From an uncultured Clostridia bacterium (GTDB lineage Bacteria; Bacillota; Clostridia; Christensenellales; CAG-917): a stretch of 64,000 bases of DNA. The position numbers were made by a program, and so were the translations under genes. The DNA lies in the NCBI GenBank assembly GCA_934277645.1, contig CAKQUX010000007.1, positions 12,906 through 76,905 on the forward strand, given 5' to 3'. The first letter of the stretch is position 1. Each line of letters opens with the position of its first letter. Below the pieces are notes generated by a model, which was given only the letters and a program-made list of their open reading frames with translations, made no database searches and was not told where the DNA came from. This document shows positions 55,357 through 63,666 of the stretch, one piece after another.

Positions 55357-55390
55357 TGTCGTAAATTTCCAATAAATAACAAATTGCCTA

Positions 55391-55419
55391 TTGAAACGAT
55401 AAATATTTTTTGGTATAAT
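55391..55419 (+). promoter_or_regulatory. Promoter of the MBL nuclease gene
   Basis: TTGAAA, 17-nt spacer, TATAAT; ATAAGGGGGAAAT ribosome-binding site precedes the ATG at 55450. Confidence 0.75.
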
Positions 55420-55449
55420 TTTATAAAATAGATAAGGGGGAAATCTATT

Positions 55450-57045
55450 ATGAAACTTTCGTTTTTCGGAGCTGCTCATCAGGTCACGGGAAGCTGCTAT
55501 ATGCTCGAAGTAGGCGGCAAAAAAGTCCTTATTGACTGCGGAATGGAGCAAGGTCCACAAATTTTTGAACAACAGGCGTTTGCTATGGCTCCGTCGGACG
55601 TATATTGCGTGTTTTTGACCCACGCCCATATCGACCACAGCGGACTTCTCCCATTGCTTACTAAGTTGGGTTTTGAGGGTAAAATTTATACAACTTCCGC
55701 AACAAAAAATCTTTGCGACATTATGCTTCGCGATGCGGCGCACATTCAGGAATCCGAAGCCGAATGGAAAAACCGTAAAGGACAACGTGCCAAAAATGAA
55801 CCGTATGAACCGCTTTATACCATAGAAGATGCCGAAGAATGTATGAAACATTTTGTCGGATTCGAGTATGGCAAAGAAGAAGTCATTGACGAAAACATAA
55901 GCGTCAGATTTTTGGACGCAGGGCACTTGCTCGGCTCGGCTCACGTTGAGATCGTTGCTAAAGAGGGCAACCAAACAAGAAAGATTGTTTTTTCAGGCGA
56001 TATAGGCAACGTCGGCGTTCCGCTTTTGAACCATTATACGCCGATTGAAGACGCGGACTACGTCGTTATGGAATCTACCTACGGTGACCGTGACCACGAA
56101 GAAGTTTTAGATCCGGTAAAAGATTTTGCGAAAATTATTCAAGAAACGTTCGATAAAGGCGGCAACGTCGTTATTCCGTGTTTTGCAGTCGGTCGTACGC
56201 AAGAACTTTTGTATTATTTAAGACAAATTAAAGAAGAAGAATTAGTTACGGGACATAACGGCTACAAGATTTTTCTTGACAGTCCGCTTGCAATAAACGC
56301 AACGAATATCTTCCTCGATATGGGCAAGGAATATTACAACGACGAGGCAGACGCTCTTATTAGCAAGGGCATAAACCCGATAGGCGTAAAGGACTTGCAT
56401 TACAGCATAACCAGCGAAGATTCAAAAATGATAAACGAAGAGGTAAGTCCTTGTATTATTATTTCTGCATCGGGTATGTGCGAGGCAGGCAGAATCAGAC
56501 ACCATCTTAAACATAACTTGTGGAAACCTAACAGCACGATTTTGTTTGTCGGTTTCCAAGTGCCGGGAACGCTCGGTCACTCTATTTTGACCGGAGCGCG
56601 AAAGGTTACGCTTTTTCAGGAAACTATTGCGGTTGACGCTCAAATTAAAAAACTTCAAAACATATCCGCTCACGCAGGGCGAAGCGATTTGCTCGGCTTT
56701 TTATCGCATTTGAAAGCTGCGCCAAATCACGTATTCATTACGCACGGCGACGATAGAGTGAGTGAGATGTTTGCTGAAAAAGTTCACGATACCTATGGCT
56801 TTAAATCGACCGCTCCATATTACGGTGAAGTTTATGATTTGCTTAATGGCGAGAAAATTCAAAACGGTCACAAAAAAGTCAGAAAAGAAAAGAAAGTGGC
56901 AACAAGGAAGATGGGTGCATACGATAAAGTGTTGGAAGCTCTCGAAAGGCTGCAGAACGTTGCGGCTAAAAATCAAGGTAAAGCAAATCATTATCTTGAA
57001 AAACTTGCTAAACAAATCGACGAAATTTCTAACAGATGGGATTAA
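55450..57045 (+). CDS. Metallo-beta-lactamase/beta-CASP RNase
   Basis: 531 residues. MBL zinc ligands LTHAHIDHSGLLPLL, DAGHLLGSAHVEI and FSGDIGNVG are followed by a beta-CASP domain (CFAVGRTQELLYYL, IIISASGMCEAGRIRHHL) and RMMBL block QNISAHAGRSDLLGFL with a final THGD. This matches bacterial YSH1/CPSF-73-like nucleases, which cleave RNA. A ~75-residue Lys-rich helical C-terminal extension is unusual. A kinase gene follows after 12 nt. Confidence 0.92.
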   Translation: MKLSFFGAAHQVTGSCYMLEVGGKKVLIDCGMEQGPQIFEQQAFAMAPSDVYCVFLTHAHIDHSGLLPLLTKLGFEGKIYTTSATKNLCDIMLRDAAHIQESEAEWKNRKGQRAKNEPYEPLYTIEDAEECMKHFVGFEYGKEEVIDENISVRFLDAGHLLGSAHVEIVAKEGNQTRKIVFSGDIGNVGVPLLNHYTPIEDADYVVMESTYGDRDHEEVLDPVKDFAKIIQETFDKGGNVVIPCFAVGRTQELLYYLRQIKEEELVTGHNGYKIFLDSPLAINATNIFLDMGKEYYNDEADALISKGINPIGVKDLHYSITSEDSKMINEEVSPCIIISASGMCEAGRIRHHLKHNLWKPNSTILFVGFQVPGTLGHSILTGARKVTLFQETIAVDAQIKKLQNISAHAGRSDLLGFLSHLKAAPNHVFITHGDDRVSEMFAEKVHDTYGFKSTAPYYGEVYDLLNGEKIQNGHKKVRKEKKVATRKMGAYDKVLEALERLQNVAAKNQGKANHYLEKLAKQIDEISNRWD

Positions 57046-57057
57046 AAGAAGGCGCTT

Positions 57058-57945
57058 ATGACAGAAGCTGAACTCAGAGAAAAAATATTTAGCGACGAAG
57101 TAAATTACAATCATTCGCTCATAAATGCGGCGGAACTTATCAGTAAAACGGACACTAAGCTATTGTTGCTTTCAGGTCCGAGTTGCGCGGGGAAAACCAC
57201 CACGTCAAAGAGATTGCAGGCAAATCTTGTAAAGCGAGGAAAGGGTATAAGCGTCATTTCGCTCGACGACTTTTATTTAGGACCTGAAAAATCGCCTAAA
57301 ACACCTGATGGCAAACCCGATTTTGAATCGATTTACGCATTGGACCTGCCGTACATTCAGGAATGTTTTTCCGACCTTGTGAAAGGCAAAACCGTAAAAA
57401 CACCGACGTTTGACTTTAATTTACACTGCCGAACGGACGAATATAACGAAATAAAGTTAGAAGACGGCGATATTTGCATTGTCGAAGGTTTGCACGCCTT
57501 AAATCCGCTTATAACCGCTGATTTAATCGAACCTAAATATATTTTTAAAATATTTTTGGAATCGTATAAAAACAGTGATTCGCCTGAAAAGACAAGAATT
57601 TTAAGAAGGCTCGTTCGCGATTATCATTATCGTTCGAGCGACGCAAATCGCACGTTTGAAATGTGGGACAACGTAGTTTCGAGCGAACTTATAAACATTA
57701 GACCGTTTTCACGATACGCAAACGCAACAATTAACACATATTTCGAATACGAAGCTGGCGTATTGAAAAAGCCTGCGCTCGAAGTGTTGTCTACGCTGGA
57801 CGATGGCAGTGAATACGAAGGCTTGGCAAGAGAAATCAAGGATAGCCTTGAATACGTTCATTCCGTACCTCTCGATATGGTGCCGAAAGACAGCTTGTTG
57901 CAAGAGTTTATTCCGCCTGTATCCGTTTGGAATAGATTTAATTAG
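57058..57945 (+). CDS. Uridine-kinase-like P-loop kinase
   Basis: 295 residues, AAGAAGG ribosome-binding site at the end of the previous gene. Walker A LLSGPSCAGKTTTSKRL, VISLDDFYLG, then YDF-like TPTFDFNLH, Walker B-like CIVEGLHALNP and LVRDYHYRSSDANRTFEMWDNV. These match the uridine kinase/phosphoribulokinase group. Many clostridial versions carry an N-terminal TGS-like domain, which is missing here. Nucleoside phosphorylation is likely but the substrate is not proven. Confidence 0.88.
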   Translation: MTEAELREKIFSDEVNYNHSLINAAELISKTDTKLLLLSGPSCAGKTTTSKRLQANLVKRGKGISVISLDDFYLGPEKSPKTPDGKPDFESIYALDLPYIQECFSDLVKGKTVKTPTFDFNLHCRTDEYNEIKLEDGDICIVEGLHALNPLITADLIEPKYIFKIFLESYKNSDSPEKTRILRRLVRDYHYRSSDANRTFEMWDNVVSSELINIRPFSRYANATINTYFEYEAGVLKKPALEVLSTLDDGSEYEGLAREIKDSLEYVHSVPLDMVPKDSLLQEFIPPVSVWNRFN

Positions 57946-58021
57946 TTTTCGAGATTGCGAAACGTCTTTTCGATATTTTGTAAGCATATTGATGAAATTT
58001 ATAAATATTTACAACAGAGTT

Positions 58022-58047
58022 AAAGCGGCAAAGTATTGCCGCTTTTT
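58022..58047 (+). terminator. Terminator of the MBL nuclease-kinase genes
   Basis: AAAGCGGCAA-AGTA-TTGCCGCTTTTT. Confidence 0.88.
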
Positions 58048-58150
58048 CAATTTTTAATTTGATTTGCAACTATAATTGAAATGCAGTTAAGCAGAAGATA
58101 TAAGCAGTTTTGCGACGGCGAAATTAAAGTTTTAACGCAGGCAAAACCGT

Positions 58151-58178
58151 TTGTTTCTTTTAAAATCGATGCTATAAT
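58151..58178 (+). promoter_or_regulatory. Promoter at a leaderless HAD-gene start
   Basis: TTGTTT, 16-nt spacer, TATAAT, then 6 nt to the ATG at 58185. No Shine-Dalgarno. Confidence 0.65.
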
Positions 58179-58184
58179 AAGTTT

Positions 58185-58865
58185 ATGAAAATCTACGTTT
58201 TTGATTTGGACGACACTTTGGCTCAAGTAGGGAAGCAAGCCGAAAATGCGACGGTGGAAAAACTCAAACAACTTAATGGCAAAATCGCAGTATGTTCGGG
58301 AAAGCCCGTTTATTATTTATGCGGTTTTATGCGGCAACTAGGAATTTACGATGCGGTTTTGATTGGCGAAAACGGCGCTGTTTTGCAATTCGGAACGGAT
58401 TTGCCGCCTGTAAGGATGGAGCAGCCGATAAGCAAAATCGCAAAAAATAATTTGTCTGAAATCAAAAAGCTCGTATCTAAGTTGTATCCGGATATGTGGT
58501 TTCAGCCGAACGAAATTTGCGTTACACCGTTTCCGACGACCGCTGAGCAGTTTGAAAATATTGACAAAGAACTAAAAAAGAACGATAACCTACTTGACGG
58601 CATTGACGAATACGTCCATTGCGATTCTATCGATTTTTCGCCAAAGGGCGTGAGCAAGGCGAGCGGCGTAAAGTTGCTTGCAGGGTATTGCGGCGAAACT
58701 TTAGATAGCGTCTTTGTCATCGGTGACGGCAACAACGATTATCCTATGTTTGAACTTGTGAAAAACTCTGTCGGCATAAACCTTTCGGATAAATCGAAAG
58801 CAAAATACAATTTTCCCGACATAAACACCGCCTTAGACTTTCTGCTCGAAACAAATTGCAAGTAA
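58185..58865 (+). CDS. HAD-family phosphatase (Cof-like)
   Basis: 226 residues. Motif I VFDLDDTL with the nucleophilic Asp, motif II AVCSGKP, a C2-type cap domain with Lys in SPKGVSKASGVKLL, and motif IV VIGDGNNDYPM. This is the Cof/YidA group, which hydrolyses sugar phosphates or related metabolites. It is monocistronic, with an apparently leaderless start and its own terminator. Confidence 0.9.
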   Translation: MKIYVFDLDDTLAQVGKQAENATVEKLKQLNGKIAVCSGKPVYYLCGFMRQLGIYDAVLIGENGAVLQFGTDLPPVRMEQPISKIAKNNLSEIKKLVSKLYPDMWFQPNEICVTPFPTTAEQFENIDKELKKNDNLLDGIDEYVHCDSIDFSPKGVSKASGVKLLAGYCGETLDSVFVIGDGNNDYPMFELVKNSVGINLSDKSKAKYNFPDINTALDFLLETNCK

Positions 58866-58946
58866 AATCGTCGCAGATAAATAATAGTTGTAAATGAAAA
58901 TAAACAGTCACAGATAAAACAACAAAACAGTCACGTATAAAATAAA
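58866..58946. other. Short gap between HAD gene and the repeat array
   Basis: A direct repeat of ACAGTCACRKATAAAA occurs at 58904-58942. Confidence 0.4.
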
Positions 58947-58974
58947 ACCGCTAGTTAGCTAGTGGCTTTTTTTT
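58947..58974. terminator. Terminator after the HAD gene, at the distal end of array 1
   Basis: CCGCTAG-TTAG-CTAGTGG followed by CTTTTTTTT; on the minus strand it could stop readthrough from the array. Confidence 0.75.
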
Positions 58975-58980
58975 GCGAAT

Positions 58981-59753
58981 GATAAGGGATTCGCTCCGCA
59001 AGGCAAGCCTTGCTATCACGCCGGGGTGACAAACAGCCATTTAGGCTGTTTGGCTGCAAAACGCTTATCTTATAAAAAGTATTACGTCGTTTTGCGACTT
59101 CTCACCCGTTCGAATCCCTTTTCATATTTCCACAAAAAAAACAAGCATTGCTGCTTGTTTTTTAATTGGCGAACGATAAGGGATTCGCTCCGCAAGGCAA
59201 GCCTTGCTATCACGCCAAGGTGACAAACAGCCATTTAGGCTGTTTGGTCGCAAAACGCTTATCTTATAAAAAGTATTACGTCGTTTTGCGACTTCTCACC
59301 CGTTCGAATCCCTTTTCATATTTGTACAAAAAAACAAGCATTGCTGCTTGTTTTTAATTGTAAGCGATAAGGGATTCGCTCCGCAAGGCTCGCCTTGCTA
59401 TCACGCCGGGGTGACAAACAGCCATTTAGGCTGTTTGGTCGCAAAACGCTTATCTTATAAAAAGTTATACGTCGTTTTGCGACTTCTCACCCGTTCGAAT
59501 CCCTTTTTATATTTATACAAAAAAAACAAGCATTACTGCTTGTTTTTTAACTGGCGAACGATAAGGGATTCGCTCCGCAAGGCTCGCCTTGCTATCACGC
59601 CGGGGTGACAAACAGCCATTTAGGCTGTTTGGTCGCAAAACGCTTATCTTATAAAAAGTTATACGTCGTTTTGCGACTTCTCACCCGTTCGAATCCCTTT
59701 TTATATTTATACAAAAAAAACAAGCATTACTGCTTGTTTTTTAACTGGCGAAC
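58981..59753 (-). repeat. Array 1: four tandem 191-194-bp units ending at tRNA-Arg
   Basis: Units start at 58981, 59175, 59366 and 59560 and run into tRNA-Arg at 59754. Read on the minus strand, after the tRNA terminator, each unit has AAGGGATTCG, a structured core, CGAATCCCTT and then a copy of the tRNA-Arg 3' end with CCA (lost in the most distal copy), and its own hairpin terminator (AAACAAGCAGTAATGCTTGTTT). In unit 4, AAGGGATTCG (59563-59572) can pair with CGAATCCCTT (59690-59699), enclosing four helices: GCAAGGC/GCCTTGC (59577-59592), GGGTGA/TCACCC (59603-59608 with 59681-59686), CAAACAGCC/GGCTGTTTG (59609-59631) and GTCGCAAAACG/CGTTTTGCGAC (59632-59677). Units 3 and 4 are identical. This layout resembles the rtT repeats of E. 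coli tyrT. Confidence 0.93.
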
Positions 59754-59822
59754 GATAAGGGATTCGAACCCCTGACCTTTGCGTCCGTAGCGCAACGCTC
59801 TATCCAGCTGAGCTAATCGTCC
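59746..59822 (-). tRNA. tRNA-Arg(ACG)
   Basis: Acceptor GGACGAT/ATCGTTC, D arm with AGCTGGATA, anticodon stem TTGCG/CGCAA with loop CTACGGA (anticodon ACG), T loop TTCGAAT, discriminator G and CCA encoded. A terminator hairpin starts directly after CCA and is also part of each repeat unit downstream. Confidence 0.95.
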
Positions 59823-59836
59823 TTAAAACTTTAATT

Positions 59837-59865
59837 ATTATAGGAGTTTTATTTTTATTTGTCAA
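59837..59865 (-). promoter_or_regulatory. Promoter of tRNA-Arg
   Basis: Minus strand: TTGACA, 17-nt spacer, TATAAT, both perfect, ending 14 nt before the tRNA. Confidence 0.88.
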
Positions 59866-60081
59866 GAAAATATAAAGGAATTGTTTTAAAATAAACTGCC
59901 GATTGAAATGCCGATTGTTTTGAAAAATGCGCAATTTGGTTTGAGCCGTTCAGAATGTCGTTTTGAGCCTTTTAAAATTTTCGGAACCGAAACAAATTGA
60001 CTTGCTTTTTCATGTACAGTGTGGTTGAAATGTGATAAAATATAATAAAAGGGCAGAGTTTTAGCCGCTTAAGAATACGTT

Positions 60082-60723
60082 ATGAAAAAAGTAAGTAAGA
60101 CTATTTTGTTTGTTTCTATCGGAGTTGCAATTTGCGATGCGCTTTGCATTGCGTTTTGCGTATGGTCGGCATTGACCGATTTTGCCGAGCCGCAGTATAC
60201 GCTTATGATAGTGTTTATAAATTTCGGCTATCATTTCACATATCGTCCTATTGTGGGATTTATAGTGAAAGCGTTTGGCAACAAGGTGAACGTAGAAAGC
60301 AAGACTTATCGCATAAAAAGCGCGGAAACAAAGCGCCTTGAAAAAATCGGAATAAAAAAATGGAAAGACGCACTGCCTGCTTGGGATAGAGATAGCTTTG
60401 TTTTGACTCTTGCCGATATTAAAAGCGCCGAGAAATTGCAATTCGCATTAAGAGGAAATATTTGCGCCGAAATCGTGCATCATACAAATTTCTTTCTCAG
60501 TTTTGCGACCTGCTTTTTGGCGTTTGTTCCGACACTAAGACCGCTTTGGTGCGTCTTCTTTGTTACGGGATTTGTCACCGCCATTGTAGCCGATTTGCCG
60601 TACGTTTTGATACAGCGATATAATCGCTTCAGATTGCTTGCACTTTATGAAAGAGTAAAGAAAGCCGAAACGCTTAAAAAGGGAAGCGATAAAGAAACCA
60701 AAACTGAAACGCAATCGGCATAA
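60082..60723 (+). CDS. CrtO-like membrane protein (glycosyl-diaponeurosporenoate acyltransferase family, tentative)
   Basis: 213 residues. Two helices at the N-terminus (~8-30 and 38-62), a polar middle with KRLEKIGIKKWKDALPAWD, and two helices at ~135-185 containing EIVHHTNFF. The KKWKDxLP block and a later His pair after two N-terminal helices resemble the CrtO acyltransferase family of staphylococci, but many such proteins exist outside carotenoid pathways and no carotenoid gene is nearby. The ribosome-binding site is weak (AAGAATACGTT). Confidence 0.5.
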   Translation: MKKVSKTILFVSIGVAICDALCIAFCVWSALTDFAEPQYTLMIVFINFGYHFTYRPIVGFIVKAFGNKVNVESKTYRIKSAETKRLEKIGIKKWKDALPAWDRDSFVLTLADIKSAEKLQFALRGNICAEIVHHTNFFLSFATCFLAFVPTLRPLWCVFFVTGFVTAIVADLPYVLIQRYNRFRLLALYERVKKAETLKKGSDKETKTETQSA

Positions 60724-61087
60724 AAACGGGGTAAGACCGAAAATTAGCAAATAGCGAAGACGCCGATAGCAGAACGTAATCAGCGTAAGATAGTGCCATA
60801 AGTCCGATTGCAAAAAAAGTGGAAATATTGATAGAAATACAAGAAATGATATGGAAGCAAATCTTGGACAATCGGTCATCAGCCCATTAAATGCGAATGT
60901 AAAAGAATTACTCGACACAAAAAACTCAAAACTTTTAGATTACAAAAAGAATGATTAACAAACTAAGTAGCATGAAAGTTTTTCCGGCGCTATTTTTTAA
61001 TAGATGTTAATTATAGGTATTTATGATAAATTAAATTAACAAATATTGATGAAACTAAAACAAATTTTGAAAAATTAAAATTTTGTA
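60724..61087. other. Gap with a possible gene remnant
   Basis: A 35-codon frame at 60851-60958 (MEANLGQSVISPLNANVKELL...) has no convincing ribosome-binding site; the frame is open upstream to 60790s without a start and looks like a decayed C-terminus. The rest is AT-rich. Confidence 0.35.
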
Positions 61088-61115
61088 TTGAATTTCTTAT
61101 TATATATGCTATAAT
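61088..61115 (+). promoter_or_regulatory. Promoter of the AT-rich lipoprotein gene
   Basis: TTGAAT, 16-nt spacer, TATAAT, followed by AAGGAGAGAAAG and TTG at 61151. Confidence 0.65.
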
Positions 61116-61150
61116 AAAAAAAGAAATTCAATTTTAAGGAGAGAAAGAAA

Positions 61151-63223
61151 TTGAAAAAGAAATTATTGAGTTTTGTTTTTGCTTTTAGCTTAATTATTAC
61201 TAGCTTATTTTTGTTAAGTGCATGCGATAAGGATAAAAAGGTAAATTACATTAAAGTATCCTTGGCTGATGGTGGATATTCAACGTCAATTTACGAGACC
61301 AGAGATTTTGGTAATACTACCGGACTTAATAATATAAAAATAAAAGCATATTATTCAGACGGTTCTAATGAAAATGTTGAATTGACTAATGTTCAAATAG
61401 CCGTAAGTTTTTCGGCTGATGGTTCGGAGGAAAGTAGAGTTGCTAAAACTTTTGAAGAATACACTCAAATGTGTGAGGATTCAAATCTTACAGCCGGCTC
61501 TTGGAAGTTAACTTTAAAGTATAAAGACAATTCTTGCGAAGTTTATATCGGTGTTTCAAAAGTAAACAACACTAGCAACTACACTTTAAATGTTACAAGT
61601 AAAGTGGAAAATATTGGTGAAAATCAAATTTACTATGGAACAAAGGTTGCAGGTATCAACTATAGCGTTTTTAATGGCAATACTCAATTAGATGATAGTA
61701 TGATTGAGAAAATTTGTATTTTAAATAAAGTTGATGGTTCATCTTCTGACATTTCTTCACTAACACAAGAAGAAATCAAGGCTTTACCAAAACCAAGCGA
61801 AATTCTTTATTCTGAAGATTATATTGCCGTTGAATTATCATATCAACTAGAAGATATTGACCCGGGCAAATATTTGATTTTTGCTGAAATAAAAGAACAA
61901 GAAAATAACCTTAAATCATATTCTGATTATCAAACTCTTGTTATCAAAAAATCACAAATCGTTGCAACTGCAGAGAATTTTAAGATTGATTTCACCTTTA
62001 ACCAATATCTTTGTAGAGGTGTCACTCTTGATGAAATGTTACATGGCATATCAAGTGGTGATGGTTATTCATCTTTCGGTAATTCAAAAATAAATGGTAA
62101 ACTATCATTACTTTTCAATTCTGACCTTGATGACGAAAATAACAATTCAGCAAATGATAACAAATTAACAAGGGAAACATTTATATGGCATAATTTTGAA
62201 AATTCCGATTGGGATTTCACTAGTACTGGTGAAATTGACGATAGAATTGCTATTTATGGCACCCTTGCGGAAGTCAATCCTCAAACATATAACTTTGATA
62301 GCACTAAAGGTGAAACAAACACAATAACAACTAAGGTTAAGTTTGCGCCTAAAGGAGTTGACAATTGGTATGAAAAAGTTTATGCTGAATCTAAAGAATT
62401 TGAAATTACAATTATCCTTCACAGAACTGCATATTTAGCACCTTCATTAAGTGTTATAAACGAGTTAACCGACTTTAAGTATTCAACCGATAACAATGGT
62501 AATCCTGAAAAAATGAAATTCGAGCTATCTGTACCGGATTATGCATTGATTCCTTATGACGCAACGCAACCAGAACTTGCACAACACTTGAAAACAGCAT
62601 TTGAAGCGAATAAAGCTTATTGTATTTATACTGATGCTAAATTTGAACAAGATGAATTTGAATACCTTTATGTTTGTTCTTCAGCTGTTGGTAGTTATTC
62701 TATAAAATGTTATATTAATCCAAATTTATATTATGACGAAAAATATTTAACTGATTCTCCTCATAGAAATATAACAATCACAAAACACGATAAAACAAGC
62801 GAAAATGAAGGATATATTGAATATAGTTGGACAATTTCTAAAGGAAATATTGCTGCTGACCAAAGTCTTTATCTTGCAAACGTTGGCGGACAAATTAAAT
62901 TCAATACAGATAATAAAACTGTTGAATTAAAATTTGGAGAATATGATAGTTATAAAGACGTCAATTTTGTTTGGGAAGCACAGGCTGCTGGAACTCATAA
63001 AGATGAATACAATAACGATATTACAAGCAATATTACCGGACGTTTTGAACCAATTGCTGATAAAGATTCAAGGTATAAAAAGTTTGTTTTAGAAACTGAC
63101 TTAACAACCGTTGGAAGCACAGATAGTTATTATAATTTATATATAAAAATTTCTTATTCTGGCGATGACAACTGGGATCCTTTTGAACAATATATACTTG
63201 TTCAAATATATAAGAATAACTAA
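61151..63223 (+). CDS. Large secreted lipoprotein of unknown function
   Basis: 690 residues from TTG, TTTAAGGAGAGA ribosome-binding site. A lipoprotein signal (KKKLLSFVFAFSLIITSLF, lipobox LLSAC) is followed by a long beta-rich, Asp/Asn/Ser-rich ectodomain. Segments such as IKIKAYYSDGSNENVELT, SNYTLNVTSKVENIGENQIYYG and KVKFAPKGVDNWYEKVYAESKEF look like successive Ig-like or bacterial surface beta domains. There is no Cys apart from the lipobox and a few scattered residues, and no enzyme motif. Codons end in A/T far more often than in the neighbouring genes, which suggests recent transfer or another expression class. Own promoter and terminator. Confidence 0.75.
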   Translation: MKKKLLSFVFAFSLIITSLFLLSACDKDKKVNYIKVSLADGGYSTSIYETRDFGNTTGLNNIKIKAYYSDGSNENVELTNVQIAVSFSADGSEESRVAKTFEEYTQMCEDSNLTAGSWKLTLKYKDNSCEVYIGVSKVNNTSNYTLNVTSKVENIGENQIYYGTKVAGINYSVFNGNTQLDDSMIEKICILNKVDGSSSDISSLTQEEIKALPKPSEILYSEDYIAVELSYQLEDIDPGKYLIFAEIKEQENNLKSYSDYQTLVIKKSQIVATAENFKIDFTFNQYLCRGVTLDEMLHGISSGDGYSSFGNSKINGKLSLLFNSDLDDENNNSANDNKLTRETFIWHNFENSDWDFTSTGEIDDRIAIYGTLAEVNPQTYNFDSTKGETNTITTKVKFAPKGVDNWYEKVYAESKEFEITIILHRTAYLAPSLSVINELTDFKYSTDNNGNPEKMKFELSVPDYALIPYDATQPELAQHLKTAFEANKAYCIYTDAKFEQDEFEYLYVCSSAVGSYSIKCYINPNLYYDEKYLTDSPHRNITITKHDKTSENEGYIEYSWTISKGNIAADQSLYLANVGGQIKFNTDNKTVELKFGEYDSYKDVNFVWEAQAAGTHKDEYNNDITSNITGRFEPIADKDSRYKKFVLETDLTTVGSTDSYYNLYIKISYSGDDNWDPFEQYILVQIYKNN

Positions 63224-63250
63224 CAATACGGCAACGTTTAATGAATGAAC

Positions 63251-63287
63251 AAGAATCCACCGGTTTTACCGGTGGGTTCTTATTTTC
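63251..63287 (+). terminator. Terminator of the lipoprotein gene
   Basis: AAGAATCCACCGG-TTTTA-CCGGTGGGTTCTT followed by ATTTT. Confidence 0.88.
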
Positions 63288-63339
63288 AACACTAAAAGAT
63301 ATTGAATAAACTATATAGAATTAAATAATACAATTTGTT

Positions 63340-63590
63340 ACGTTAGAAATCCGTTAGAAATTTTGGAATTCAACACTTAGCAAATTTATATAAAATAAAA
63401 ATAAACAAAACTCAAAGGATTATTTCATTAGAAAATTGTTAGAAATTTTGGAATTCAACACTTAGTAAATTTATATAAAATAAAAATAGACAAAACACAA
63501 AGGATTATTTCGTTAGAAAATTGTTAGACAAGACACAAAGGATTATTTCGTCAGAAAATTGTTAGACAAAACTCAAAAAGAATTTGAGCA
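63340..63590. repeat. AT-rich nested tandem repeats before array 2
   Basis: An 85-bp unit starts at 63353 and 63438 (GTTAGAAATTTTGGAATTC...). A 38-bp unit starts at 63488, 63526 and 63564 (AGACAARACWCAAAGGATT...). No gene seen. Confidence 0.75.
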
Positions 63591-63666
63591 ACAAAATGTT
63601 TAAGTATTATTTTTATTTGTGCAGACCGCAAACGAAGAATTGCCCCCTCAATGGCAATTCGAGAGC
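63591..63666. other. Left flank of array 2
   Basis: Contains hairpin GAATTGCC-CCCTCAAT-GGCAATTC (63638-63661), then GAGAGC and the first tRNA-like end of array 2. Confidence 0.5.

Noticed and set aside
59026..59608. Repeated plus-strand reading frames inside array 1 (starting MTNSHLGCL, Lys/Arg-rich)
   Set aside because: They lie opposite to the tRNA, start at GTG or other weak codons without a ribosome-binding site, and exist only because the repeat happens to be open in that frame. E. coli rtT does encode a small basic protein, but on the same strand as the tRNA, so I do not call these genes.
58981..59753. CRISPR array
   Set aside because: The 191-194-bp units have no short repeat with unique spacers, and no cas gene is present.
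60851..60958. 35-codon ORF MEANLGQSVISPLNANV...
   Set aside because: No clear ribosome-binding site and no family match; kept only as a possible remnant in the gap entry.
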